The notes beneath the pieces were generated by a model that had not been told where the DNA came from, searched no databases, and worked only from the letters and a program-made list of their open reading frames with translations. A stretch of 64,000 nucleotides of DNA from Coccinella septempunctata (lineage: Eukaryota; Arthropoda; Insecta; Coleoptera; Coccinellidae). The translations under genes and the position numbers were made by a program. Shown piece after piece: positions 38,949-49,486 of the stretch. Position 1 is the first letter of the stretch. Each line of letters begins with the position of its first letter. The DNA is taken from positions 19,214,740 to 19,278,739 of the forward strand of contig NC_058198.1 of the NCBI RefSeq assembly GCF_907165205.1, given 5' to 3'.

Positions 38949-39868
38949 TTACAATCCCTAGACATGACACCCCTCTTACCACATCGAGAGCAGAACAGCA
39001 GCGGTTTCGAGGTGCACTGTGCTCGGAGATGACCCTTGCCACCACATCTCCAGCACTGGGGTTCGGTTGACGGTCGGTTCGACTTTTTCGGTTCATCCTG
39101 TCGCTGGGGTATTGCGGAGCTCTGAGCTACTTTCGGTTTTTCAGACGGTTCGGTGTGGTTCGGAGTGTTCAGGTGCATTCCGATCGGTTTGACGTTCGGT
39201 GGGGAATTTCGGAAGGTAAGATGCGGTTCGTTGATGAGACTCTTTTGGATCGGTGGCGAAGCATAGTTAGCGGTTTGCCATTTGACCAATTCAAAAACTT
39301 TTCCTTTTCGGAGCAGTTCTTCTATGGTTGAAGTCGGTTGGAAGGCCAGGGCGGTTTGCAGTTCTGGCAGTAAACGTCGTCGGATGATATTCACCTGTTC
39401 TTCCTCGGTCGGTCGCTTTACGGTCAGCTTCTGAAACAGATTTTGCATTCGAGTTACATACAACAAGAGTCGCTCATCGGTTCCTTGAGTGCGTTTCTTG
39501 ATTTCCTCCAAAAGGATGTCCTCGTAGTCGGGAGGAAGAAAGGCCTCTCGGAGTTGTTCCTTGAAATCGGTCCAGTCGGTGAAGGTGCCTCTCCGGGGAA
39601 TGTACCAGTCTCTTGCATCCCTACGTAACAGCTCGTATTTTGACTCGAATAACTGTTCGTGGCTCACCTTTCTAGCCTCGGCAAGATACTCAGCCTTCTC
39701 CAGGAATGAGGTCACACTGGTTGACCCATCGAACGTCAGGTTCCATTTCCACACAGGAACGGTAGGAACGATGGAATGGTCGGTGGTTTTCGGCGGTTTC
39801 ATCGGCGGGTATTCGGTCGTCAGTTCGGCTTCCTTGGTCGTCGGTCCTTCGCTTCTTACTTCTCTCAT
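38930..39868 (-). CDS. gag: Gag (capsid and nucleocapsid), copy 3
   Basis: The 312-residue product is identical in reading to copy 2. The separating in-frame TAA is at 39899-39901. Confidence 0.93.
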   Translation of the reverse strand: MREVRSEGPTTKEAELTTEYPPMKPPKTTDHSIVPTVPVWKWNLTFDGSTSVTSFLEKAEYLAEARKVSHEQLFESKYELLRRDARDWYIPRRGTFTDWTDFKEQLREAFLPPDYEDILLEEIKKRTQGTDERLLLYVTRMQNLFQKLTVKRPTEEEQVNIIRRRLLPELQTALAFQPTSTIEELLRKGKVFELVKWQTANYASPPIQKSLINEPHLTFRNSPPNVKPIGMHLNTPNHTEPSEKPKVAQSSAIPQRQDEPKKSNRPSTEPQCWRCGGKGHLRAQCTSKPLLFCSRCGKRGVMSRDCKCPLNY

Positions 39869-39898
39869 CCCAGCGGTATCGGTAGGAGATGAGGCAAA

Positions 39899-40693
39899 TT
39901 AAACTCTCCTGGTTGATTCGGCAAACTCCCTCGTTAATCGCCTTGACTCAGGGGATGTTATTAGCGGTCTGTTTTCCTCACTGGTTCGGTCGGTTGGCAG
40001 TGCTTGTTCAACGGTAAATGGGAGGATGTCGGCGGGCGGTCGGTGGTATGAAGGTTGTTTCTGCAAAAAAGTACGTTCAATTTGTTCGGTTAATAATCTG
40101 CAAACTTCTTGTCGGTTTTGCTGCAGCCGGTCGTCTTGAGTGGTCGGTCGGGATATGTCACAATCTTCTCCCAAGTTCAACAAGTCTGCTTCTCCAACGG
40201 TGGTTGAGCACGGAATCAGACCTGGACCAAGTCTAGATGCGCAGTCCGGTAATTCCTGGTCAATCAGCGACGGTGTTCCGGCTGACAGGTTCTCTGGAAT
40301 ACCACCTAACCAGTGAGTATTCTCCAGCAATCTCATAGCCATCTTCAGAGAGTGCTCCAGCTCGGTTTTCTTGTGAAGCAGACTGACAGCTTCCGGAGAT
40401 AAACTTCTCAGTCGGCCTTGAACGTGCAGTAGCCGGCTCCTAATGCGCTGCAACTCATTGTCTCTATTATTAAAATCGAACTCACATATCTCTCCCATCA
40501 AGTCGAACAACTTGGCACCACAAACCCCAATTTCCTGTGCCTGGTCAATTTCATCTCTTGGAATGAACGGTATGTCGGAATGGATGGCCCTTCTCAGTTG
40601 AGCTCTTTTCTCCTGAACGGTGTGTCCCACGGTGCAGCCTCTTGCCTCTAACTCCCACGTAAGTTCGTCACTTTTCAGTCGGTTGACATCCAT
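39899..40693 (-). CDS. Gag N-terminal SAP-like ORF, copy 3
   Basis: The protein has 264 residues, with the copy 1 form (no 3-bp insertion). It ends at the same single TAA before the capsid ORF. Confidence 0.85.
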   Translation of the reverse strand: MDVNRLKSDELTWELEARGCTVGHTVQEKRAQLRRAIHSDIPFIPRDEIDQAQEIGVCGAKLFDLMGEICEFDFNNRDNELQRIRSRLLHVQGRLRSLSPEAVSLLHKKTELEHSLKMAMRLLENTHWLGGIPENLSAGTPSLIDQELPDCASRLGPGLIPCSTTVGEADLLNLGEDCDISRPTTQDDRLQQNRQEVCRLLTEQIERTFLQKQPSYHRPPADILPFTVEQALPTDRTSEENRPLITSPESRRLTREFAESTRRV

Positions 40694-40846
40694 TTTTACG
40701 GTACCAGAAACTCAGAAGAAAGATTTACAATATGTACTATTCGGATATATGCCAGAAACAAAGAACGGTTACCAATTTGCCAGTGAAGAGTATTTAAAGA
40801 AAACGGTACGGTTACGGTAACAGGAACTACTCACAGAACAGCAGAA

Positions 40847-40864
40847 GTCCCTGCTCGGGCGCCA
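40847..40864 (-). promoter_or_regulatory. Primer binding site, copy 3
   Basis: Same Lys-type site, 2 nt after LTR4. Confidence 0.9.
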
Positions 40865-40866
40865 GA

Positions 40867-42822
40867 TGTGATAGACTTTTCGTACTCTGGCAGCTCCTTA
40901 CGGTTGCTCGGGCGCCAGTGGGGCAATCAGTCAAACCCCACGTCTCTCACAGAATCCCCAAAGAGTTGGAGAGCCCGGGTAGACTTGAGTATCAGTGGAG
41001 AAGGGTATCGATGAAGACTAGGGCGGTAGCGTCTTCTAAGTGTCTGCTTTTCAACGGTCTTTAGGCGTCAGAAAGAGTACTTACCTCTTCTAACTAAACT
41101 CTTAGATGAAACTGATTTAATAAATAGACTCTCACTGGCAAAATAATTGGCAACAAAAATAAATGTTCAACTATTTATTTCTATTACAATAAACTATACA
41201 CAAAAGAGAATAGACAGGTACACTAAAGCGTGGACGTCAACGGCTGTGTCTGGTCGGCGCTGGACGGCTGGCAAAATTTCACTTCAGGAAAATGGACGGT
41301 TTCGGAAATATACGGAAGTAAGTCAAGTCTCAACTAAACTAAGTGCAAGTAAACATGCACGGTTTCGGAAAAATATACGGAAGTAAGTCAAGTTTCAATT
41401 AAACTGGGTGCAAAGAAACATGCACGGTTTCGTAAAAATATACGGAAGTAAGTCAAGTTTCAATTAAACTAAGTGCAAAGAACGGTTTCGGAAAAATATA
41501 CGGAAGTAAGTCAAGTTTCAATTAAACTGAGTGCAAAGAAACATGCACGGTTTCGGAAAAATATACGGAAGTAAGTCAAGTTTCAATTAAACTAATTGCA
41601 AAGAACGGTTTCGGAAAAATATACGGAAGTAAGTCAAGTTTCAATTAAACTAATTGCAAAGAACGGTTTCGGAAAAATATACGGAAGTAAGTCAAGTTTC
41701 AATTAAACTGGGTGCAAAGAAACATGCACGGTTTCGTAAAAATATTTCAACTAAGGCAAGACACAATTGAATGAAAAGTACGAACGGTTTTAAAAATAAT
41801 CAACGGAATTCAGTCAGGTCGAAATTTGAAAACACCAGTTCACCGGGGTACGCCCTCTATCTCTGTCTCGGTGGTTTGCCTATGATCCGGTGTCCTTCGG
41901 TCTCTCTCTCTCCCTCGGTGACCTCAAGCTGGCTGGCTGTCAAACAGCGGCCACAGAGTCCGGCGGTGAGGGTGTTTAACGGTTATGGAATCCCAACTCT
42001 ATGCTCGGCGAATCTAACCTATAACTATAATTCAAACGGTTGGAAATCGGGATGAAACGGTCAAATATTCAGGAATCGGAAAAATCAGGAGGGCCCAACG
42101 TCCTCCTGGGACCCAAATGTCACCCTACGGTAACGGAAAGCTATATACGGCAGGAAATGGTCAATCTACGGTTAATTCGGATTTTCAGCCAAGCAAAAGT
42201 CTAGAGAGAATATTATTCCATAAAGGTGCAATGAAGCGGTAATAATTTCAACAATCACTTGCCTTAGATTTTCCTTTGATTCGTAAGTACGGTTTTACTA
42301 ACTTTGCACACACTCCACTCGTTCACCTCTCAACAACGATTGTCCCTTTTTTTCTCTTCACCTTCCAGGGCCGCGAAGAAATATCCCCTCTCTACTCGGA
42401 AAAACTCTCCCCCCTATGGGAAACTCACCAATCCATTGGATAAAGCAAAAATGATACGGTTATTCAATTGGCCCAGAAAAAGACAGAGGCAACGGATGAG
42501 AAGGAAAGTAGAAAAAGTTATGAGAACTTTTTCAGAGCAAACAAAAAATGGTGGAACGGAAAGAATTATTAAAATAAATGAATTCTGAAAACATAAGAGA
42601 TACGGTCTTTCCTACTAACATGGACTGACCGGTGGAAAACTATGAACTAACAATTATCGGTAAGGCTCCTTTCAATCGTAACACACAACTATTGTTATCG
42701 GTACACCCCCTATGACAGTATTTCGGTTTTCTTCAAAAATATCTCGGTTATCAGGCATTATTATGCAAGTATCGGTTGAAAAATTTAATTTTTTGTGGCG
42801 GAGCAAAATCTGGTTCGTCACA
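40867..42822 (-). repeat. LTR4 (outer 5' LTR of the array)
   Basis: The LTR is 1956 bp and complete, ending ...CGTCACA at 42822, followed at once by the right ATTC target duplication. One difference seen is CTCTCCCTCGG for CTCTCTCTCGG near 41912. Confidence 0.93.
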
Positions 42823-42997
42823 ATTCATAACAAGAACATATACAGGTAAATTAATACCCAAAAACAATGTCCACTAATTAACATTGATTTACAGAAGTGC
42901 AAATACTTACATAGAAACAAAAAAAAGAACAAAATTTTGATATTCAATTGAACAATTTACATCCTTCATAACTACTTGTGATCTTTCATCAATCACG

Positions 42998-44022
42998 TCT
43001 AATCAATCTTTTACACGAGTAACGTAAAGCCTTAAATTCAATTAGATCGGAAAGATTCTTATAAGGTTTCCATCTTCTGTGAATTTTATTTTTGAACTTG
43101 ACTAGTTTGATTAACTCGTAAGAGTAATAAGGTGGAAAAGGTTTGTTTTTGGTATAAGAAGATCGATTACATCATAAAGTATATCATAAAAAGTATCCAC
43201 AACCAAGTTAACATCATCACAATCAAATAAATCAGGCCAAGGAATTCCGGAAAGAGGACGATTAATTAAATCATATTCAGCACGCTTGTAGTTGAGCCTA
43301 TAAATCGAATCATTATTTTTTAGCGAATCGCAAACATCAATTTCCATAAAAAATTCCAACCTCGGGCACAACCGGTATGTCACATCTATGAACATTACTT
43401 ATTAGTCCTGCGTTACACAAAATCAAGTCTAATATTCTACCACGATCGAATTGAATTGTAATAATCCCAAATATGAAAATGTGTCAATGAGTTCTTCCTG
43501 ACTTCTGTTGACATTTGTAGCCTCGCAAATACCACTTATATTATTTTTAAACCAGCTTATGCCCGACAAATTGAAATCACCTAGAATGAGAACATTATGA
43601 TCCCTCAATCTTAACATAACCTGACATAAATTTTACCTGAAAAGTGATGCAGCATCCGAATCAGATGGTGGAATATAAACACAACAAAGTAAAATTTTCA
43701 CATTGTTTATAACAATCCTCACCCAAACATCCTCTGCGCCACTTTGAAACTCCTCGACTCGCGAAGGCTTAAGCTCACTTTTAACTGCCACAAAGACACC
43801 TCCTCCATCCCTTCGAGTGCTGGAGGCAGTAGCTCTATCTCTACGGAAGATTGAATAGTCTTCAAGGTCAACCACTTCACTGTCAAATATATTTGAGTTC
43901 AGCCATGACTCGGAGATGAATAACAAATCATGATCGTTTGAACTAACATTTAATTTGAAATTATTTAACTTCGTTCTAAGTCCGCGAACATTTTGATAAT
44001 AAACATTCAAAGTTTTCACCAT
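42998..44022 (-). pseudogene. Element B ORF2: APE endonuclease only
   Basis: From the ATG at 44022: LNVYYQNVRGLRTKL, then LLFISESWL (catalytic Glu), RRDGGGVFVAV, ILGDFNLSGISW, and a linker (YKRAEYDLINRPLSGIPWPDLF, split here for length: YKRAEYDLIN and RPLSGIPW). It ends KRLIRRD at about 42998. A stop at 43633 and several frameshifts (about 43430 and 43130) break it. No RT motif follows. Confidence 0.8.
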
Positions 44023-44087
44023 TAATCAGAATCCTTCTACGATGTGTGTAAATAAACAAAAAAAAGAAAAAATCCTGCACACCCCAC

Positions 44088-44926
44088 TCAAAGACGACTC
44101 AAGTCCGCCTCTGATAAAACATGGATAATCCTCGAAGCATCGTTCCTCCGAACAAGAACATTTCCGCTCTGTGTCCATACGTATTTGTATCCTTTTTCTC
44201 TTGCCAATGTTCGAGCCTGCTTAAAAATTATTTTGTTCGCCAATGTAAGGTGCTCGCCAAGGAACACTTTTTCAGCTACGTTAGCCATGACCAAGCCAGC
44301 ATGAGTGACTCCCATGGCAAGACGCTTTTTACGGTAGGCAGCAAGGAAATCATCGCGTTTATATTTTGAAGTGAATCTGACAACAATATTTTTATGTTTA
44401 TCTTTAATTGTTGTCGGAACCCTAGTGACATAATCAACGGAATGAGGGTCGACCTGAACTCCCAATGAGAAGCCAATTTTATACACCACATCCACTGAAT
44501 TCTCTCCAGATTTATATGAAAAATTTTGCACCTCAATATTATTTTGCCTACTATGACGCTCCATGTTATTAACTCTATCATTGAGAAGGGACACCTCCTT
44601 TTTGAGGGCAACGTTTTCTTCCTCCAATCTTGAAACAGCTGCAATCGCTTCGCCAAATCGACAAAGCTTAGCTTCAAAATCCGTAATCTTATCGGAGAAG
44701 AAGTTCACCGATCTCTTCAAATCCTTCATCTCCTCCGCGAGTCGACCAACAAGGGAGGAGAAATCGGCCGGAGCCGGCCCAGCACTGTTTAAGGCAACGG
44801 GCGCGAAGAGACGGGTCTCGCGAGGAAAATCGGTCCGGGAAAGACTTGGCCGAGACGATCGCGACGGGGACCCAACCGGCACAGATGAGTCACCGCCGGC
44901 AACCGGGGAAATTGTAAGACATCATA
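44088..44926 (-). pseudogene. Element B ORF1 (coiled coil and FP-like domain), 5' end uncertain
   Basis: The frame is open from after a TGA near 44930 to 44088, at least 264 residues. It has a Ser/Arg/Pro-rich N-terminus, a coiled coil (SRLEEENVALKKEVSLLND), then RHSRQNNIEVQNF and a region like the baculovirus FP/insect ORF1 domain (VRFTSKYKRDDFLAAYRKK). It ends SEADLSRL. There is no ATG at the visible start; the N-terminus probably lies beyond the junction with element C. Confidence 0.75.
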
Positions 44927-44939
44927 TAAATGAGACCTT

Positions 44940-46395
44940 TTTAAACATGTCTATAACAGAACTATTCACAATTACATAATACAATTAAAATTTGTCAGAG
45001 CATCAATTGGTAGAAATTTAGTTATATTATAGATTATTAAATCTACATAAAGTGGGATTCACAAATTGACATGCTTGTGTACTCTTCTACCGAATAAAAG
45101 ATCTTGGATAGAAGAAAGTTGAATACATGTTTCCTGAATTTTTTGGCTGGCAGACTCCTCACCCCAACAGGAAGTTTGTTGTATAGAGTGGCCGCGCAGA
45201 AGTCAGAAAATCTCTGGGACCTTTTGAGTCTCACAAAGTCCTTACTGATGGCTAGTTTATTTCGGGTGTCATAATTGTGAACCTCGGAGTGCGTTACAAA
45301 GTTCTCCAGATGTGCATGAACATATACCAGGCACTCCAGAATGTACAATGATGGAAATGTGAGCAATCGGAGATCTCCGAAGACATGCTTACAGCAGTCG
45401 CGATACCCCAGTCCACCCAAAACTCTGACTGCCCGTCTCTGCAGTCCAAATATTGTTCCAGCATGAGCGCAGCCACCCCACACCAGCACTCCGTATCTTA
45501 AATGCGTTTCTACCAGGGCGAAGTACGCAGACCTCAACACCGCAGTGGACAAGGAGAATGAAAGGACTCTCAGCGCATATATATTGCTGCTCAGTTTGGT
45601 AGCCAGTTGGTCGACATGGTCCGTCCATGTGAGCGACGCGTCAAGGAATACACCCAAAAATCTGACAGAGGTGTTCTTTTCAGATTCGCCATTGAAATTT
45701 TTCAAGCTGAAGATTCTCGGTCTTTCGTTCGTTGATGGATAATCCATTGGACTGAAACCATTCGGAGGCCCTCGACAAAGAAGTCGCCGCCATGTCCGCC
45801 AAGGATACCGTGTCAGATGATTCAGCCGCTAGGGTGGTATCGTCAACAAACATAATAGACTCAGCATTGGCCAGGAAGTCAGGAAAATCGTTAATGTCAA
45901 CGATAAAAAGAATTGGTCCCAGTGTCGACCCTTGTGCCACACCCGTCCTCACCGGTCTATTTGAGGAGGAAGCACCATCGGAGATCACCACCTGAGATCT
46001 ATCGTTCAAGAAAGAATAGATCAGGTTCCATGCCACGTGATTAAAGCCGTATTTTTCCAGTTTGTACACGAGCTTATTGCTAGGGACGCAGTCGAAGGCC
46101 TTCGTCACATCAATAAACGATGCCTGGTAGAATTTCTTATCTTCGAAGCAATTTGTAACGCCTTTAATCAGTTGAAGTATCGCGTCCGTAGTGTTTCTGC
46201 CTTTTCTAAAACCAAACTGACTATCAGCAAATAGGGCGTTATCTTCGAAAAATGCAATTATCTGATCCGATATAACTCTCTCCAGGATTTTTGAAAATAT
46301 TGGCACCAGTGAAATTGGACGGTAATTATCGAGATCATTTTTATACCCTTTTTTATGAATTGCAAAATTTTCGGGTTTTATTAATACCAATAATG
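44940..46395 (-). mobile_element. Non-LTR element C (Jockey-like), 5'-truncated
   Basis: It contains the RT palm and thumb and a short AT-rich 3' UTR, and its 3' end abuts element B's ORF1. The 5' end falls inside the RT at about 46395. Confidence 0.75.
45043..46390 (-). pseudogene. Element C ORF2, RT
   Basis: Frame 1 (46390-45680) has NYRPISLVPIFSKILERV, FGFRKGRNTTDAI, FIDVTKAFDCV, a VAQGSTLGPILF block, and FVDD in place of the usual FADD. Frame 2 (45747-45043) continues with RFLGVFLDASLTWTDHV, THLRYGVLVWGG and HNYDTRNKLAIS. One frameshift near 45700 and the Ala-to-Val change in the active-site motif suggest it is inactive. Confidence 0.85.
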
Positions 46396-46756
46396 CAAAA
46401 TCTTCCTACCGCCTAGACAAGTATAATGAAACCCAAACCGAACTCCAGCACCTATAAAGCTCACGGAATTTCCAAAAAACTAATTAGGTATGAGGGGACC
46501 CAGTATCTGAGTTTCAGATATAAGAAAACCGAGAATCATCAAAGTTTTCACATCCTTGTGTATTCATGATTGAGACTTCACAGGAATAGGATAATGAATG
46601 AAATAGCCTTTTTCTTGACTACAGCCGATGTTTCGTTGGTATTTTCCAACTTTTTCAAGGCTGTAAAATTTAATTAAAAAAAGTTTTAGTGGAATACAAT
46701 GGTAGATGTCGAGACAACATGAAAAGGAACATACACTTAACCTACACAAACGTCTA
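46396..46756. other. No gene; possible Penelope-type hairpin at 46618-46668
   Basis: On the minus strand around 46618-46668 a hairpin GTTGG-AAAATA-CCAAC is followed directly by GAAACATCGG. This layout (stem II, then GAAA) resembles decayed hammerhead motifs of Penelope-like elements. Nothing else is recognised in the interval. Confidence 0.35.
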
Positions 46757-49100
46757 CGAATAAAATAATAATAATAATAATAATAAGTTCTTTATTTTCA
46801 ACAGGTACATACCCAGTTACAGAGAATAACTAAACCTAGTATAATGAAAAGAAACCAAAAACAGTGCTAATAAAAAAAAAATATTTATATTCATCCAGCA
46901 AACAACAGACAACTTTATATATTCATATACACATATACTATATACCAACAAAAACTAGAGGAGACCTAACTTTAAGTTAACCCCATAACATATTTCTCGA
47001 TAATTGACGCCAACGAGTCAACATGAATGTCACAATCTCTCGCAATTGAGTTGAAAACCGACTCCATAAACCAGACTGGGGACTGCATAAGCGAATTGGT
47101 CCTTGGCGTCCGTAGGTGAAACAACTCCACAGCACGGGACGTTGTTCTCGGAACGCGGAAACTCAAAGCGGCTAACAGAGGTGGGCAGTCAATATTGTTG
47201 TGCAGTAGTTTGTAAAGAAATTTAAGGCACAAAATCTCTCTCCTACCCTGTAGTGACATGACATTGAATCGACTCAACAATATACTCTGATCGAATCCCC
47301 TCGGTGGATAAACTTTATCCTCCTTCCAAACCAAATACTTCAAGAATCTTCTCTGAACCGCCTCGAGATGGTATTGATGGCAAAAATAAATAGGACGCCA
47401 AATCATGCTGCCATATTCTAACTTGCTACGGATAAAGGAATTGAAGAGGGTCAAGAATGTAGAGGTATTCCCGAAGTACTTGCCATTGCGAACAATGAAT
47501 CCATATGTTTTTGAGGCAGATGAAACAAGCTGAGAGATATGTGGGATGAAAGAAAACGTTTTATCAAAGATCACACCAAGATCCCTCACACAATCAACAC
47601 GGGGAAGGACCTGATCCCCGACGACATAATCACACCTCAATACATCCACCTTCCTTGTAAAAGTAACAACCTTACACTTTGATACATTCAAACCCAAATG
47701 ATTATCCCTACACCACCTTGCAACATTGTCCAGATCGAGCTGAAGTCGGGCGCAGTCCGCCAGTGACCGAATTATATAATATAACTTCAAATCGTCAGCG
47801 AACATCAGATGCGGCAACCCTAGGTAACCCATCAGATCATTTACAAACAAAATGAACAGGAGTGGACCGAGATTAGACCCCTGGGGTATCCCAGAGGTGG
47901 GTATGAACTCAGATGACCGTACACCCTCCAGCTGGACGAACTGACGACGATTAACTAAATATGAGCGAAACAGCCTGACAAGTCTCTCAGAAAAGCCAAA
48001 TCTATTGCGCAGTTTCGATAAGAGGAGCTCATGTGCAACTTTATCAAAGGCCTTCTGAAAATCTGTATATATTGCGTCGACCTGGCCAGCAGCATCAAAC
48101 ACCTCGCACACATATTGGGAAAACACGATCAAATTGCTTGTGCAAAATCTTTTAGCCATGAATCCATGCTGTTCAACTCTAATATGGTCCTTCACGGCTG
48201 GATAAACACTTTGGTAAACAACAATTTCGAACAGTTTAGAGAAGTTCGATAAAATAGAAATTGGTCTGTAGTTATCAACAATGGAAGGGTCTCCCCCCTT
48301 TAAAACTGGCACAACTTTGGCCAATTTCCAAGCTCTAGGAAAAGTGGCTTTGCTCAAGATAAGATTGAATATGTGGTTCAATGGGTGTGACAATACATCA
48401 ATACAATCTTTCACAACAAAACTTGGTATCCCATCAGGACCAGATGTAAGTCTATTAGAGAGCTTCCTGGCAGCAACAATAACCTGATCCCGAGTTATCG
48501 AATCAATATGTATTGAATCCTGACCACCAGCATCGTCCATATCACATGCTTCACGTTCAACAACAGGATCATAGACCAAACGGAAATATTCAGCAAAGGC
48601 ATTAGCGATCGATGTAGGTCCACAATAAGATTCTCCGCTATATCTCATCTCACCAGGAATTCTGGAGTTACCTTTTCTCTCACTAATGAAAGACCAGAAT
48701 GAAGAAGGATCCTGCAAAATTTTATCTTCTGAGTCCTTAATGAAGCTCTGATAAGCCAAGGCAATGTCACGTTTGATGGCTTTCCTCAATTCTTTGTATC
48801 TAATTAAATAAAACTCATCTCCATGCTTCTTAAAATTAATTAGAGATTTTTCTTTCTTCAAGATGTTATCAATTATAGTTGAATTAAAGTAAGAAGGAAA
48901 ACGCCTTTTTCTCTTGATCTTGAAGGGCACAGTTAGTAAAAATATATTATTCAATATGGCGTAAAACCTGTCACATGCTACATCGACATCTTGGGTCGAC
49001 CCAATGACATCATCCCAAGTGGCATCCAATATCATCTGGTACATAAGCGGAAAATTAGCCTTACGGAAGTTGAACTCCCTGGTGTTCACAGAGTTCATAA
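46757..49100 (-). mobile_element. Non-LTR element D, 5'-truncated with intact RT region
   Basis: The 3' end shows AATAAAGAAC followed by a (TTA)n tail (plus strand 46761-46787), the same type of tail as element A. The 5' end falls in the linker after the endonuclease, near 49095. The RT is intact, so this is a young or recently dead insertion. Confidence 0.8.
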
Positions 49101-49203
49101 AATAAATAAATAAACATATAAGTAAGACAAATGTACCTCGAAACAAGTTATACGGACTCACCAAGTCAAACAAAGCCAAATTGAAGATCTTAATATTAAG
49201 CAT
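46972..49203 (-). CDS. Element D RT (ORF2 C-terminal 700 residues)
   Basis: The ORF has 743 codons. Residues 1-36 are read from flanking DNA; the element begins near residue 37. Linker residues 45-90 include WDDVIGSTQDVDVACDRFY. RT motifs: SGPDGIPSFVV (about 254-264), NYRPISILSNFSKLFE, EQHGFMAKRF, FQKAFDKVAH, SGIPQGSNLGPLLFILFVND, FADD (468-471) and DLGVIFDKTFSF. The C-terminal thumb extends to residue 743. There is no endonuclease and no proper start, so it is not autonomous, but the RT frame has no breaks. Confidence 0.9.
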   Translation of the reverse strand: MLNIKIFNLALFDLVSPYNLFRGTFVLLICLFIYFMNSVNTREFNFRKANFPLMYQMILDATWDDVIGSTQDVDVACDRFYAILNNIFLLTVPFKIKRKRRFPSYFNSTIIDNILKKEKSLINFKKHGDEFYLIRYKELRKAIKRDIALAYQSFIKDSEDKILQDPSSFWSFISERKGNSRIPGEMRYSGESYCGPTSIANAFAEYFRLVYDPVVEREACDMDDAGGQDSIHIDSITRDQVIVAARKLSNRLTSGPDGIPSFVVKDCIDVLSHPLNHIFNLILSKATFPRAWKLAKVVPVLKGGDPSIVDNYRPISILSNFSKLFEIVVYQSVYPAVKDHIRVEQHGFMAKRFCTSNLIVFSQYVCEVFDAAGQVDAIYTDFQKAFDKVAHELLLSKLRNRFGFSERLVRLFRSYLVNRRQFVQLEGVRSSEFIPTSGIPQGSNLGPLLFILFVNDLMGYLGLPHLMFADDLKLYYIIRSLADCARLQLDLDNVARWCRDNHLGLNVSKCKVVTFTRKVDVLRCDYVVGDQVLPRVDCVRDLGVIFDKTFSFIPHISQLVSSASKTYGFIVRNGKYFGNTSTFLTLFNSFIRSKLEYGSMIWRPIYFCHQYHLEAVQRRFLKYLVWKEDKVYPPRGFDQSILLSRFNVMSLQGRREILCLKFLYKLLHNNIDCPPLLAALSFRVPRTTSRAVELFHLRTPRTNSLMQSPVWFMESVFNSIARDCDIHVDSLASIIEKYVMGLT

Positions 49204-49486
49204 GGGACACTATCGTCACCAAGAGCACATAGGTACTACGAAACAAAAAAGTTAAAGATCTTTTTGAAACATTCGTTCATCGGGCATTACAAGCACCCTA
49301 CAATATTTAAATTCGACTATTATATGAGCGGTTTTTAGCTTAGGCTTTATAACAATTGTATTATTTGAGAAAGTACTTTTTTTTTATTGTTATTTTTCTG
49401 AAGTGACTGAGAAAACCAAAACAACAACCTTGTCACAACTGCTCATGCTCACACCCACGCACGTAGTGTGGGCTGCTTACACGTTA
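49204..49486. other. Spacer, no gene seen
   Basis: AT-rich with a poly-T run. It may hold the 3' UTR of the Penelope-like element that ends at 49487. Confidence 0.4.

Larger units (their letters stand above)
16552..42822 (-). mobile_element. Tandem array of three Ty3/Gypsy elements sharing four LTRs
   Basis: The array is LTR-body-LTR-body-LTR-body-LTR with unit lengths 8103, 8107 and 8105 bp plus a final 1956-bp LTR. LTR ends are TGTGA...TCACA. The array is flanked by ATTC on the left (16548-16551) and right (42823-42826), one target duplication for the whole 26,271 bp. Each body has a PBS, gag, pol, a third ORF and a PPT, all intact. By eye the copies differ at only a few sites: LTR1 lacks two changes shared by LTR2-4, copy 2 has a 3-bp insertion in gag, and copies 2 and 3 share a Met codon in pol where copy 1 has Ile. 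They are therefore distinct but very young. Confidence 0.93.
42823..44930 (-). mobile_element. Non-LTR element B (Jockey-like), RT deleted
   Basis: On the minus strand it holds ORF1 (44926-44088) and an endonuclease (44022-42998), then a short 3' UTR running into a TAAA-repeat tail that the Gypsy array has split (the rest at 16530-16551). The whole RT is missing, although both the front of the element and its tail are present. That indicates an internal deletion rather than 5' truncation. Confidence 0.75.

Noticed and set aside
16552..42822. Assembly artefact as the sole explanation of the triple array
   Set aside because: Each copy has private differences and the ends carry a matching target duplication. 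It is not fully excluded without long reads.
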